A DNA stretch of 64,000 bases from an uncultured Bacilli bacterium (lineage in GTDB: Bacteria > Bacillota_I > Bacilli_A > RF39 > UBA660), in contig CAKOLG010000001.1 in NCBI GenBank assembly GCA_934096175.1, positions 123,124 to 187,123 on the forward strand, written 5' to 3'. Position 1 is the stretch's first letter; each line of letters begins with the position of its first letter. The notes beneath the pieces were generated by a model, which made no database searches, was not told the origin of the DNA, and worked only from the letters and a program-made list of their open reading frames with translations. Of the stretch, positions 27,989 through 35,500 are shown in pieces. The translations under genes and the position numbers were made by a program.

Positions 27989-29242
27989 ATGAAACAATTA
28001 ATAATAAAAGGCGGAAAAAGGTTAAACGGTGAAATAAAAATAAGTGGTGCCAAAAATAGCGTCGTTGCCTTAATTCCTGCCGCAATTCTTTCCGATGAGG
28101 AAGTAACACTTTATAATGTGCCTAATATATCAGATACAAAATCCTTAATAAAAATTGTTGAACTATTAAATGGAAAAATCGAGTACAAAGATGAAACCAT
28201 GAAAATTGACCCCAAAAATATTGAAAACAAAGTAGTACCAGAAGAGTTATCAAAACAATTAAGAGCTTCATATTACTTTATGGGAGCTTTATTAGCTAAA
28301 TTTAACTATGCAGAAATTTATTTCCCCGGTGGTTGCAATATTGGATCACGTCCAATTGATTTTCATATAAATGGCTTTAAAAAATTAGGAGCCGAAGTAA
28401 CCATTGAAGGGAATAAATACATTTTTAAAGCTGACAAACTAAAGGGAGCCAATATATATTTAGACTTTGCCTCTGTAGGTGCAACAATTAATATAATGTT
28501 GGCAGCAGTCAAAGCTGAAGGAGTAACACTAATATCTAATGCAGCTAAAGAACCAGAAATTGTAAACATAGCTACATTCCTAAATAATATGGGAGCTAAA
28601 ATAACTGGAGCTGGAACAAGCGAAATAAAAATTGTTGGTGTAAAAAAATTAGGTAAAGGTGTAATTGATGTCATCCCTGACCGTCTTGAAGCCGGCACAT
28701 ATTTAATAATTGGTTCTCTACTAGGCAAAAACTTAAAAATAAGTGGTATAATCGAAGAACATTTAGATGCTTTACTATCAAAACTTGAAGAGATGGGAAT
28801 AAAATTAAAAAAAGAATCTAATTGCATTATTTTAAATAAACCAGCCAAATTTAAACCAGTTAACATTAAGACTTTGGTTTTCCCAGGTTTTCCAACTGAT
28901 TTAGGTCAACCAATAAGTGTTTTATTAACTCAAGCTGATGGCGTGTCAGTTTTTGAAGAAACAATATATGAAAATAGAATGGGGCATGTCAAATATTTAC
29001 AAAAAATGGGGGCAAATATTACAGTAAATGATCGAACAGCGATTATTATCGGTAAATCAAAACTTCATGGTGAGGAAGTTGTTGCCACAGATCTTCGAGC
29101 TGGTGCTGCTATGGTAATAGCTGGTTTAGTAGCTCCTGGAACTACTATTGTTAATGATATTGAACACATCTTACGTGGTTATGAAAATATTGTTGGCAAA
29201 CTACAAGAGGTTGGTGCAGATATTGAAATACAAGAAATTTAG
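27989..29242 (+). CDS. murA: UDP-N-acetylglucosamine 1-carboxyvinyltransferase
   Basis: The first committed step of peptidoglycan synthesis, adding enolpyruvate to UDP-GlcNAc. The fosfomycin-binding catalytic cysteine is present at about residue 116 (FPGGCNIGSRPIDFH). Further landmarks are GAKNSVVALIPAAIL at the N-terminus and DLRAGAAMVIAGLVA near the C-terminus. At 417 residues it has normal length. Confidence 0.97.
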   Translation: MKQLIIKGGKRLNGEIKISGAKNSVVALIPAAILSDEEVTLYNVPNISDTKSLIKIVELLNGKIEYKDETMKIDPKNIENKVVPEELSKQLRASYYFMGALLAKFNYAEIYFPGGCNIGSRPIDFHINGFKKLGAEVTIEGNKYIFKADKLKGANIYLDFASVGATINIMLAAVKAEGVTLISNAAKEPEIVNIATFLNNMGAKITGAGTSEIKIVGVKKLGKGVIDVIPDRLEAGTYLIIGSLLGKNLKISGIIEEHLDALLSKLEEMGIKLKKESNCIILNKPAKFKPVNIKTLVFPGFPTDLGQPISVLLTQADGVSVFEETIYENRMGHVKYLQKMGANITVNDRTAIIIGKSKLHGEEVVATDLRAGAAMVIAGLVAPGTTIVNDIEHILRGYENIVGKLQEVGADIEIQEI

Positions 29243-29248
29243 CATAAT

Positions 29249-29277
29249 TTGACATTAAATATAAATTTTGTTAAAAT
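29249..29277 (+). promoter_or_regulatory. Strong SigA promoter of the structured RNA
   Basis: TTGACA (29249-29254), 17-nt spacer, TAAAAT (29272-29277). It begins six bases after the murA stop and would start transcription near 29284, almost 500 bases before the next start codon. Confidence 0.8.
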
Positions 29278-29283
29278 GCTAAA

Positions 29284-29745
29284 CAAGTTGTGGTGCACTA
29301 TCCTAGTCACAAACAATGTTTGAAGGTAGGCCTAAAAATCTACCAATTGTACTACTATGACACTTTGTACATTTGCTTGATTCGCCCAGATTTGGGTGAA
29401 TGTATAATTTAAAATATAAGGAAGAGTTATAACGGCATATAACAATATCCTTTTATTAGGTCACAATAAAAAACATTAGTGCATGTCGTGAGTGGTTATG
29501 TGGGATAATTAATTTGAAAATATGACTGCAAAAGCGAATAAGAGCATTCCCTTTGTGTATGAGAAATTCTCTAGGGTGTATATATTATAAAGTTTGAGGT
29601 GCGGACTAAGTGGTAATCGAGTAATCGAACGGGTAACATTCGATTAATTCCTTTAAAGAGAAATCGCCAGAGAGTAATCAATGGTAAGAATTAGAGAAAC
29701 TCAACTCGACCAAAGCCGTAAAATTAATTTATAATATACCATATA
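29284..29745 (+). ncRNA. Long structured non-coding RNA, candidate OLE-class RNA
   Basis: No open frame of note covers this stretch, yet it is full of short stems: ATTCGCCCA/TGGGTGAAT with a 4-base loop (29380-29401), GGTAG/CTACC (29325-29344), TAATCGA/TCGATTA (29614-29646), GAGA/TCTC (29561-29571) and a longer-range TTGAG/CTCAA (29594-29704). A strong promoter precedes it and no terminator is seen before the next gene, so it may be a free RNA or a long leader. RNase P, tmRNA, 6S and T-box landmarks were looked for and not found. The downstream four-segment membrane protein fits the ole-oapA layout. I infer the class from context and size only; OLE RNAs are usually about 600 nt. The 3' end is a guess. 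Confidence 0.55.
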
Positions 29746-29778
29746 CTAAACCATTACTTTATATAAGGAGAGTTAATG

Positions 29779-30300
29779 ATGAAAAAAAATATTAACTGGA
29801 TATATAAAGTTTTTTTATTATCCTTTATACTATCTATTATTTTTAGCGGTATATCTTCTATGATGATTAATTATTTTAATAGCATTATTTTAATAATTGT
29901 TTTATTAGTTGTTATAAGTATCGGTATTGTATTTGATATGGTCGGCGTTGCAGTACTTACCAGTAATGAATCAAATTTACATGCCAAAGCCTCAAAAAAA
30001 ATAAAAGGAGCCAAAGAAGCTATTTCACTAATCAAAAATGCCACTAGAGTATCTTCAATCTGTAATGATGTTATTGGTGATATTTGTGGTATTGTAAGTG
30101 GAAGTTTAGGTGCTTTTTTAACAATTATAATTTGCAATAAATTTGCTTTACCCAATACCATAGTTACAATGATAGTAACAGCGGTTGTTTCAGCCTTAAC
30201 GGTTGGTTTTAAAGCAGTATTCAAAAGTGTTGCAATCAAAAACAGTGATTCAATTGTTTTGACAGTTGGAAAAATCAAAAATTTTTTAAAACTAAAATAA
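29779..30300 (+). CDS. Small multi-span membrane protein, OapA-like candidate
   Basis: A 173-residue protein with four predicted membrane segments: two near the N-terminus (about residues 9-30 and 34-60), and two after a central polar part (about 100-122 and 127-147). The central part includes SNESNLHAKASKKIKGAKEA and the motif CNDVIGDICGIVSG. This pattern and the position directly after a long structured RNA recall OapA, the protein partner of OLE RNA, linked to magnesium and cold responses in Halalkalibacterium. The start is the second of two ATGs (29779), spaced correctly from AAGGAG. The name is inference. Confidence 0.6.
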   Translation: MKKNINWIYKVFLLSFILSIIFSGISSMMINYFNSIILIIVLLVVISIGIVFDMVGVAVLTSNESNLHAKASKKIKGAKEAISLIKNATRVSSICNDVIGDICGIVSGSLGAFLTIIICNKFALPNTIVTMIVTAVVSALTVGFKAVFKSVAIKNSDSIVLTVGKIKNFLKLK

Positions 30301-30328
30301 ACAAGTGTAAATAATTAAATATTTTATC

Positions 30329-30356
30329 TTGATTAGTTCATGACTTGTGATATAAT
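30329..30356 (+). promoter_or_regulatory. Promoter of rpmE
   Basis: TTGATT (30329-30334), 16-nt spacer, TATAAT (30351-30356) with the extended -10 TG at 30348-30349. Confidence 0.75.
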
Positions 30357-30413
30357 ACATTAGACAAAGAAATTACTATGTCTTTCTTTAGACATGGCGG
30401 AAGGAGAATAAAA

Positions 30414-30626
30414 ATGAAAAAAGAAATACATCCAGAATTAAAAGATTGTAAAGTTACTTGTGCTTGTGGTGCTACATTTATGACTAAATCAACAAAAGAT
30501 GAAATTCATGTAGAAGTTTGTAGTGAATGTCATCCATTCTATACTGGAAAACAAGGAAAAACAAAAAAGACTGGTTCAGTTGAAAAATTTAATCGTAAAT
30601 ACGGTTATGGTCAAGAAGCAAAATAG
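30414..30626 (+). CDS. rpmE: Ribosomal protein L31, zinc-binding form
   Basis: A 70-residue large-subunit protein. It keeps the zinc ligands (CACGATF and [13 protein letters not shown]), so it is the zinc-containing type, which in Bacillus also acts as a zinc store. The start is ATG 30414 behind AAGGAG. It ends in its own terminator. Confidence 0.96.
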   Translation: MKKEIHPELKDCKVTCACGATFMTKSTKDEIHVEVCSECHPFYTGKQGKTKKTGSVEKFNRKYGYGQEAK

Positions 30627-30637
30627 CTTCTTTTTTT
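30615..30637 (+). terminator. Terminator of rpmE
   Basis: GAAGC-AAAATA-GCTTC followed by seven T, overlapping the last rpmE codons. Confidence 0.85.
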
Positions 30638-30679
30638 CTTAATATTAATTTCTATGCTATAATAAAGTTGGTGATAAAT

Positions 30680-31717
30680 ATGGGAAAAATAGGATATTTA
30701 ATTAAAAGAATTAAAACTATGAATTACAAGCAATTTTTTGATACTATAGATTTTGTCAAAACAAAAACAAATAAAAGCAAGTTTTCTATTTTTATAGATA
30801 TAATAAATTGTGGAATAAAATACCAAGCAGGTTACATGGATTATAAATTGTTTGAAATGTACTTATTGAACAAAAATCAACGAGCAACAATTATTACAAG
30901 AGGAATTAACAATGAAATTGTTAAAAAATATAATAATCCTGATTACATTAAATATTTTTCCAATAAACTTACATTTAATAAAAAATTTCATAAATACCTA
31001 AATAGAGACTGGTTAGAAGTTAATGAAAATAATTTTGCTGAATTTAAAGAATTTACTGATAAACATCATAAAATATTAGTAAAACCATTATCTGAGTCTT
31101 GTGGTAAAGGTATTGAAATATTTACAATTAATAATAAAAATATAAAAGAAGTATATAATAATTTACTAGAAACTAAAAGATATTTAGTAGAAGAAATAGC
31201 AACACAATGTGATGAAATAGCTAAACTTCATCCATCATCAATCAATACAATTAGAATAGTTACTTTAAATCAAAAAATAGTGGCTGCATTTTTACGAATA
31301 GGTAATAATCATAATATTGTTGATAACTTTAATCATGGCGGTCTAGTTGCTCCAATAAATATTGAAACTGGTATTATAGATTACTTGGCAATTGATAAAA
31401 AAGGAAATTTATACGAAAAACACCCACTTACTAATGAACCAATTCTATGGTTTAAAATTCCCAAATGGCCAAGAATTAAACGATTTGCTATTCAAGCATC
31501 ACAAGAAATTCCTCAAATCGGTTACATAGGTTGGGATATTTCATTAAATGAAAAAGGTCCATACATAATTGAAGGTAATGAATTCCCAGGTCATGATTTA
31601 TACCAATTGCCACCACATCGTACTGACGGAATTGGCTTATTGCCTAGATTTAAAGAAGCAATGCAAGAAAATAAAAAGGAGAATGAATATGAAAATAGCA
31701 ATAGCAACAGATCATAA
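30680..31717 (+). CDS. ATP-grasp protein of the sugar-transfer-associated family
   Basis: A 345-residue ATP-grasp enzyme. The fold is shown by KILVKPLSESCGKGIEIF (ATP-binding lysine and loop), YLVEEIATQCDEIAKLHPSS, INTIRIVTL and the metal-site region IGWDISLNEKGPYIIEGNEF. It matches the pattern of ATPgrasp_ST, found near capsule and polysaccharide genes, where the ligated substrate is usually unknown. An extended -10 (TGCTATAAT, 30655-30663) precedes it. I start at ATG 30680 with a GGTGAT site. Its end overlaps the start of rpiB by 29 bases. Confidence 0.8.
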   Translation: MGKIGYLIKRIKTMNYKQFFDTIDFVKTKTNKSKFSIFIDIINCGIKYQAGYMDYKLFEMYLLNKNQRATIITRGINNEIVKKYNNPDYIKYFSNKLTFNKKFHKYLNRDWLEVNENNFAEFKEFTDKHHKILVKPLSESCGKGIEIFTINNKNIKEVYNNLLETKRYLVEEIATQCDEIAKLHPSSINTIRIVTLNQKIVAAFLRIGNNHNIVDNFNHGGLVAPINIETGIIDYLAIDKKGNLYEKHPLTNEPILWFKIPKWPRIKRFAIQASQEIPQIGYIGWDISLNEKGPYIIEGNEFPGHDLYQLPPHRTDGIGLLPRFKEAMQENKKENEYENSNSNRS

Positions 31718-32138
31718 TGGAGTTAACGAAAAAAAGGAAATAATAAAAACTTTAAACGAATATGATTTTATAGATAAAAGCCCTATTAACTATGACACAG
31801 ATGATTATCCGGATTTTGCCTTTGCTGTAGCAAAATCAATTATAGATAAAGAAGCTGAACTAGGAATTCTAATGTGTGGAACAGGTATTGGTATGAGTAT
31901 TGCTGCTAATAAAGTAAAAGGAATTCGTTGTGCTCATTGTAATACCGTAGAACAAGCCCACTTAGCACGTGAACATAATAATGCAAATGTAATTGCTTTA
32001 AGTTATAAATTAGACGTTAAAGAAATTATTGCGATGATCAAAGAATTTATAAATACTAAACCTTCAGAAGAAGAACGTCATATTAGGAGAGTAAATAAAA
32101 TCATAGAATATGAAAATGGAGCATATAATGAACTATAA
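31689..32138 (+). CDS. rpiB: Ribose-5-phosphate isomerase B
   Basis: Interconverts ribose-5-phosphate and ribulose-5-phosphate. The RpiB/LacAB family is shown by KIAIATDHNG at the N-terminus and the active-site stretch MCGTGIGMSIAANKVKGIR with the catalytic cysteine, then HNNANVIALS. At 149 residues it has normal length. The start is ATG 31689 after AAGGAG; upstream in-frame starts would read through the ATP-grasp gene. An allose-6-phosphate role is possible for the family. Confidence 0.93.
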   Translation: MKIAIATDHNGVNEKKEIIKTLNEYDFIDKSPINYDTDDYPDFAFAVAKSIIDKEAELGILMCGTGIGMSIAANKVKGIRCAHCNTVEQAHLAREHNNANVIALSYKLDVKEIIAMIKEFINTKPSEEERHIRRVNKIIEYENGAYNEL

Positions 32139-32331
32139 AGCTTACATTTACATAATAACATTACTCCTCAGTGTTTTTACATTATCTGGAGTTAATTTTG
32201 AAAAAATATTTAGAACAAATAAAGTAGTTGAAGCACGAATTTTAGTGATTATTATAAGCATCACATTAAGTTACTTAACAACTAATTTCATTACAGATTT
32301 CATAAATGTAAGCAGCCTAATAAAGGGATGA
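32128..32331 (+). CDS. ywzB: DUF1146 (YwzB-like) membrane protein
   Basis: A 67-residue protein with two membrane segments (YIYIITLLLSVFTLSG and ILVIIISITLSYLTT) and the short polar loop VNFEKIFR typical of DUF1146. Such genes stand upstream of murA or spoIID in Bacilli. It overlaps rpiB by 11 bases and is followed five bases later by spoIID. Function unknown. Confidence 0.8.
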   Translation: MNYKAYIYIITLLLSVFTLSGVNFEKIFRTNKVVEARILVIIISITLSYLTTNFITDFINVSSLIKG

Positions 32332-32335
32332 TTAC

Positions 32336-33220
32336 ATGAATAAATATTTGTTTATTGTTGTACTACTTATTTTACCAATTACAATATTTAGTTTCTTTAA
32401 AAAAGAAACTATTTTTTATGCCAAACCAAAAAAAGAAGAATATATGGTTAAAGTTCAAAAAGATAATAAAATAATTTGTCTTCCCTTAGAGGAATATATA
32501 GTGGGTGTAGTTGCGGCCGAAATGCCTGCTTTATTTGAACCAGAAGCCCTAAAAGCTCAAGCTCTAGCTGCTCGAACATATGCTCTTAATTATTTAGAAA
32601 CTAACAATATTATATCCTCTACAACAAATAATCAAGCCTTTATAACTAAAGAAGAAATGGCCAGTAAATGGCAAGATAATTATTCACAATACTATGAAAA
32701 AATAAATAATATTGTGAATGAAACAAAAGGCCAAATAATTAAATATCAGGATAAACCGATTAAAGCTTTCTACTACAGTTCTTCTAATGGCTTTACAGCT
32801 GATTCAGCTACAGTTTTTAATCAATCTTATGATTATTTACAAATTAGAGAATCATCATGGGATGCTGAAAATTTTTATAATACAACTTTAAACAAAGAAG
32901 AATTTTGTAATAAACTTCAAATAGATTGTTCTAAAAACATTACAATCAAAAATATTACAAAGGACTCCTCCAACCGAGTAATGTCTATAAATATTAATGG
33001 TATCGATTTTAGCGGAACAGAAGTAAGAAAAAAGCTAACGCTTCGTTCTACTGATTTTGAAATAAAAGTTAATGAAAATGATATAAATATTACAACAAAT
33101 GGCTACGGTCATGGCGTTGGAATGAGTCAAAAAGGTGCTAACAGTCTTGCTAAACTAGGATATACATACACCGAAATTTTAAAATATTATTACCCAAATA
33201 CAGAAATTTCCAATATTTAG
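32336..33220 (+). CDS. spoIID: Stage II sporulation protein D
   Basis: A lytic transglycosylase that, with SpoIIM and SpoIIP, thins the septal wall during engulfment. One N-terminal membrane segment is followed by the SpoIID/LytB domain: LPLEEYIVGVVAAEMPALFEPEALKAQ (catalytic Glu in AAEMP; shown here as family landmarks LEEYIVGVVAAEMP and EALKAQALAARTYA) and the C-terminal GYGHGVGMSQKGA. At 294 residues it is slightly shorter than in Bacillus. Confidence 0.95.
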   Translation: MNKYLFIVVLLILPITIFSFFKKETIFYAKPKKEEYMVKVQKDNKIICLPLEEYIVGVVAAEMPALFEPEALKAQALAARTYALNYLETNNIISSTTNNQAFITKEEMASKWQDNYSQYYEKINNIVNETKGQIIKYQDKPIKAFYYSSSNGFTADSATVFNQSYDYLQIRESSWDAENFYNTTLNKEEFCNKLQIDCSKNITIKNITKDSSNRVMSININGIDFSGTEVRKKLTLRSTDFEIKVNENDINITTNGYGHGVGMSQKGANSLAKLGYTYTEILKYYYPNTEISNI

Positions 33221-33270
33221 GTATATATATTTTTTTTTGGGAAAAAATATTGTACAGAAAGGGAAATATT

Positions 33271-33903
33271 ATGACAAGAAGAAAATTAAAAGACTGGGTA
33301 TTGCCTGTACTAGGTATATTTGTTTTATCAGGATCACTTTTATGTTATTATCTTATTGGTCGAATAACTAATTACAGTGTTACAGGAGAACCATCATACG
33401 TGACCGATGGTATCATAGATAACACTACAAATGTTAATAAAGAAGTTGAAGAAATTATATCAATTAAACCGATAAATAATGATAAAGTAACCATCAGTAA
33501 ATATTATTATAAATCTACTGACGAAGCATCTAAACAACAAAATTCACTAATAAGATATGCCAACATTTACATGCCAAATACAGGTATTTTATATTCAAGT
33601 GACGAACAATTCGATTGTGTAGCTGTTCTAGATGGCAAAATAAGTTCAATCAAAGAAGACGAAATTTTAGGTAACATAGTTGAAATTGAACATGACAATC
33701 ATATCATAAGTGTTTACCAAAGCGTAACAGATGTTACAGTAAAAGTCGGGGACGTTGTTAAACAAGGAGACGTAATTGCCAAAAGCGGATCTAATAAATT
33801 AGAGAACGAAAAACAAAACTGCTTACATTTTGAAGTGTACAAAGATGGAAGTTTAATGAATCCAGAAGATTTTTTTGGAAAAAATATCGAAAATCTGGGA
33901 TAA
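33271..33903 (+). CDS. spoIIQ: Stage II sporulation protein Q (LytM-like)
   Basis: The forespore half of the SpoIIQ-SpoIIIAH channel. A membrane segment (WVLPVLGIFVLSGSLLCYYLIG) leads to an M23/LytM fold: GKISSIKEDEILGNIVEIEHD, VKVGDVVKQGDVIAKSG and CLHFEVYKDGSLMNPEDFF. The first zinc ligand of active M23 peptidases is not evident, so it is probably non-catalytic, as in Bacillus. The start is ATG 33271. It follows spoIID as in B. subtilis. Confidence 0.9.
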   Translation: MTRRKLKDWVLPVLGIFVLSGSLLCYYLIGRITNYSVTGEPSYVTDGIIDNTTNVNKEVEEIISIKPINNDKVTISKYYYKSTDEASKQQNSLIRYANIYMPNTGILYSSDEQFDCVAVLDGKISSIKEDEILGNIVEIEHDNHIISVYQSVTDVTVKVGDVVKQGDVIAKSGSNKLENEKQNCLHFEVYKDGSLMNPEDFFGKNIENLG

Positions 33904-33962
33904 ATTTCCTTTTTTTAATATTTAAAAATATTTCAAATATATTAAACTATGGGGGGATATAT

Positions 33963-34223
33963 TTGATAAATATTAAAGAAAGAGTTTTAAAAGAAGCGCA
34001 ATATATTTTAAATACACGCGAAACAATTAGAACTACAGCAGAAAAATTTAAAATTAGTAAAAGCACAGTTCATAAAGATATTCAAGAAAGATTAAAATAT
34101 ATAAATGAAGATATACATAATCAAATTCAAAAAATAATGCAAAACCATCTTGATACAAGACATTTAATAGGTGGACAAAGCACCAAGGAAAAATACGATC
34201 ACTTAAGAAGGAATAAAGAATGA
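33963..34223 (+). CDS. spoIIID: Stage III sporulation transcriptional regulator SpoIIID
   Basis: A DNA-binding protein that adjusts mother-cell SigE and SigK genes. The 86 residues match the family from ERVLKEAQYILNTRETIR through the helix-turn-helix (AEKFKISKSTVHKDI) to the basic tail (IGGQSTKEKY). The best start is a TTG at 33963, six bases after a run of six G. The next gene starts four bases before its end. Confidence 0.95.
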   Translation: MINIKERVLKEAQYILNTRETIRTTAEKFKISKSTVHKDIQERLKYINEDIHNQIQKIMQNHLDTRHLIGGQSTKEKYDHLRRNKE

Positions 34224-34804
34224 AAAGAAATACTATCACTTTACAATTCACAATTAATGGAATATTAATACTAAATAATAAAAAATTAAATGAATATGAC
34301 TTAAATGATTGTGTTGATAAATATAAAGTTATAAACAGTCAAATATTCATAAAAAAAATAAAAAATATCTTAGATGAATTAAAAATAAATCAACATTTAT
34401 TAACTGACAATGTAGATATTATCATTGATAAAACATATAACCAAATAGATAAAGACATTTTAGAGAGAACTTTTAAAGATCTTTCTTTTAATAAAATAAA
34501 ATTTCTTAATATAACAGATAAACTATTAACATGTAATACAGATGCTATGGTATCTGTTCATCAAAAAGCTTTAAAAATATTTTATTTAAATGAAGTTATC
34601 TACATTGATATTTATTTTAATAAATATAAAGAAATAATAGAAATTTTATTAAAAGAATTAAATACTAAATATAACATTAAAACTATTAAATTGTATGGTG
34701 ATAATAAAATTATTGACGAAATACTTAAATTATATGAAAAAAATAAAAAAGTTCAATTATACAAATTTTCATATCCTAATCAGATTCCAATAAATTTATT
34801 ATAA
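34220..34804 (+). CDS. Unknown protein at the position usually held by mbl/mreB
   Basis: A 194-residue soluble protein, ATG overlapping the spoIIID stop by four bases. I recognise no family with confidence. It alternates strands and helices; the stretch DNVDIIIDKTYNQIDKDILE followed by FNKIKFLNI has the rhythm of an actin-like subdomain (as in MreB, FtsA and PilM), and mbl follows spoIIID in B. subtilis. However the nucleotide-binding phosphate loops are not evident and the length is half of MreB. Treat as unknown with a weak structural hint. Confidence 0.6.
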   Translation: MKRNTITLQFTINGILILNNKKLNEYDLNDCVDKYKVINSQIFIKKIKNILDELKINQHLLTDNVDIIIDKTYNQIDKDILERTFKDLSFNKIKFLNITDKLLTCNTDAMVSVHQKALKIFYLNEVIYIDIYFNKYKEIIEILLKELNTKYNIKTIKLYGDNKIIDEILKLYEKNKKVQLYKFSYPNQIPINLL

Positions 34805-34808
34805 AATC

Positions 34809-34837
34809 TTGTTCATCAGCCTAATAAATGTTATAAT
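34809..34837 (+). promoter_or_regulatory. Promoter of hpf
   Basis: TTGTTC (34809-34814), 17-nt spacer, TATAAT (34832-34837) with extended -10 TG at 34829-34830. Confidence 0.7.
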
Positions 34838-34859
34838 CTTACTAGGAAGGATGATGAAT

Positions 34860-35396
34860 ATGAAATTAAATATTCGTGGCGAAAAAATAACAATTACTCA
34901 AGCAATGAAATCATACATTACGGAAAAACTTACTAAAGTGGATAAGTATTTTGAAAATCCTGAAGAAATTAATGCGAATGTACTTGTAAGAGTAAAAGGA
35001 TTAGAGCAAATCATAGAAGTAACTGCCTTCACAAAAAAATTTACCCTAAGAGCAGAAGAATCAAACGAAGATTTTTATGCTGCAGTAGATCTAGTGGTTT
35101 CTAAACTAGAAAAACAAATTAGAAAAAATAAAGAAAAATTAAACAATAAATATAAAAATATAGAAAAATTGGAATTTAATTTTGACTATGAACTAGATGC
35201 TGAAGAAGCTGAAGAAGAAAAAACAATAGTAAAAAGAAAAAATATTTCAATGAAACCAATGGACGAAGAAGAAGCAACTCTTCAAATAGAATTATTAAAT
35301 CATGACTTCTTTGTCTTTAAAAACATCGATGAAGAATGTGTCTCTGTATTATATAAAAGAAAAGATGGAAACTTTGGAATAATAAATATGAAATAA
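34860..35396 (+). CDS. hpf: Ribosome hibernation promoting factor, long form
   Basis: Dimerises 70S ribosomes into inactive 100S particles. The N-terminal domain (MKLNIRGEKITITQAMKSYI, about 100 residues) binds the decoding site. An acidic linker (EEAEEEKT) joins it to the C-terminal dimerisation domain (LNHDFFVFKN, VLYKRKDGNFGIIN), which defines the long form of 178 residues. The ATG 34860 is nine bases from an AGGAAGG site. It is upstream of secA as in B. subtilis. Confidence 0.95.
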   Translation: MKLNIRGEKITITQAMKSYITEKLTKVDKYFENPEEINANVLVRVKGLEQIIEVTAFTKKFTLRAEESNEDFYAAVDLVVSKLEKQIRKNKEKLNNKYKNIEKLEFNFDYELDAEEAEEEKTIVKRKNISMKPMDEEEATLQIELLNHDFFVFKNIDEECVSVLYKRKDGNFGIINMK

Positions 35397-35418
35397 GGAG
35401 GCTTGAACTCCTTTTTTT
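35395..35418 (+). terminator. Terminator of hpf
   Basis: GGAG-GCTTGAA-CTCC followed by seven T at the hpf stop codon. Confidence 0.8.
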
Positions 35419-35500
35419 GTTGAAAAACAAGTAAAAAGCAAACTATTAAATTGATATTTAAAAAGTTATTTGCTAAAATATACACTGTGGAGGAATGGAT

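Noticed and set aside
29284..29745. RNase P RNA, tmRNA, 6S RNA or T-box leader
   Set aside because: The RNase P core (GAGGAAAGUCC), the tRNA-like end of tmRNA and the T-box GGGUGG sequence are all missing.
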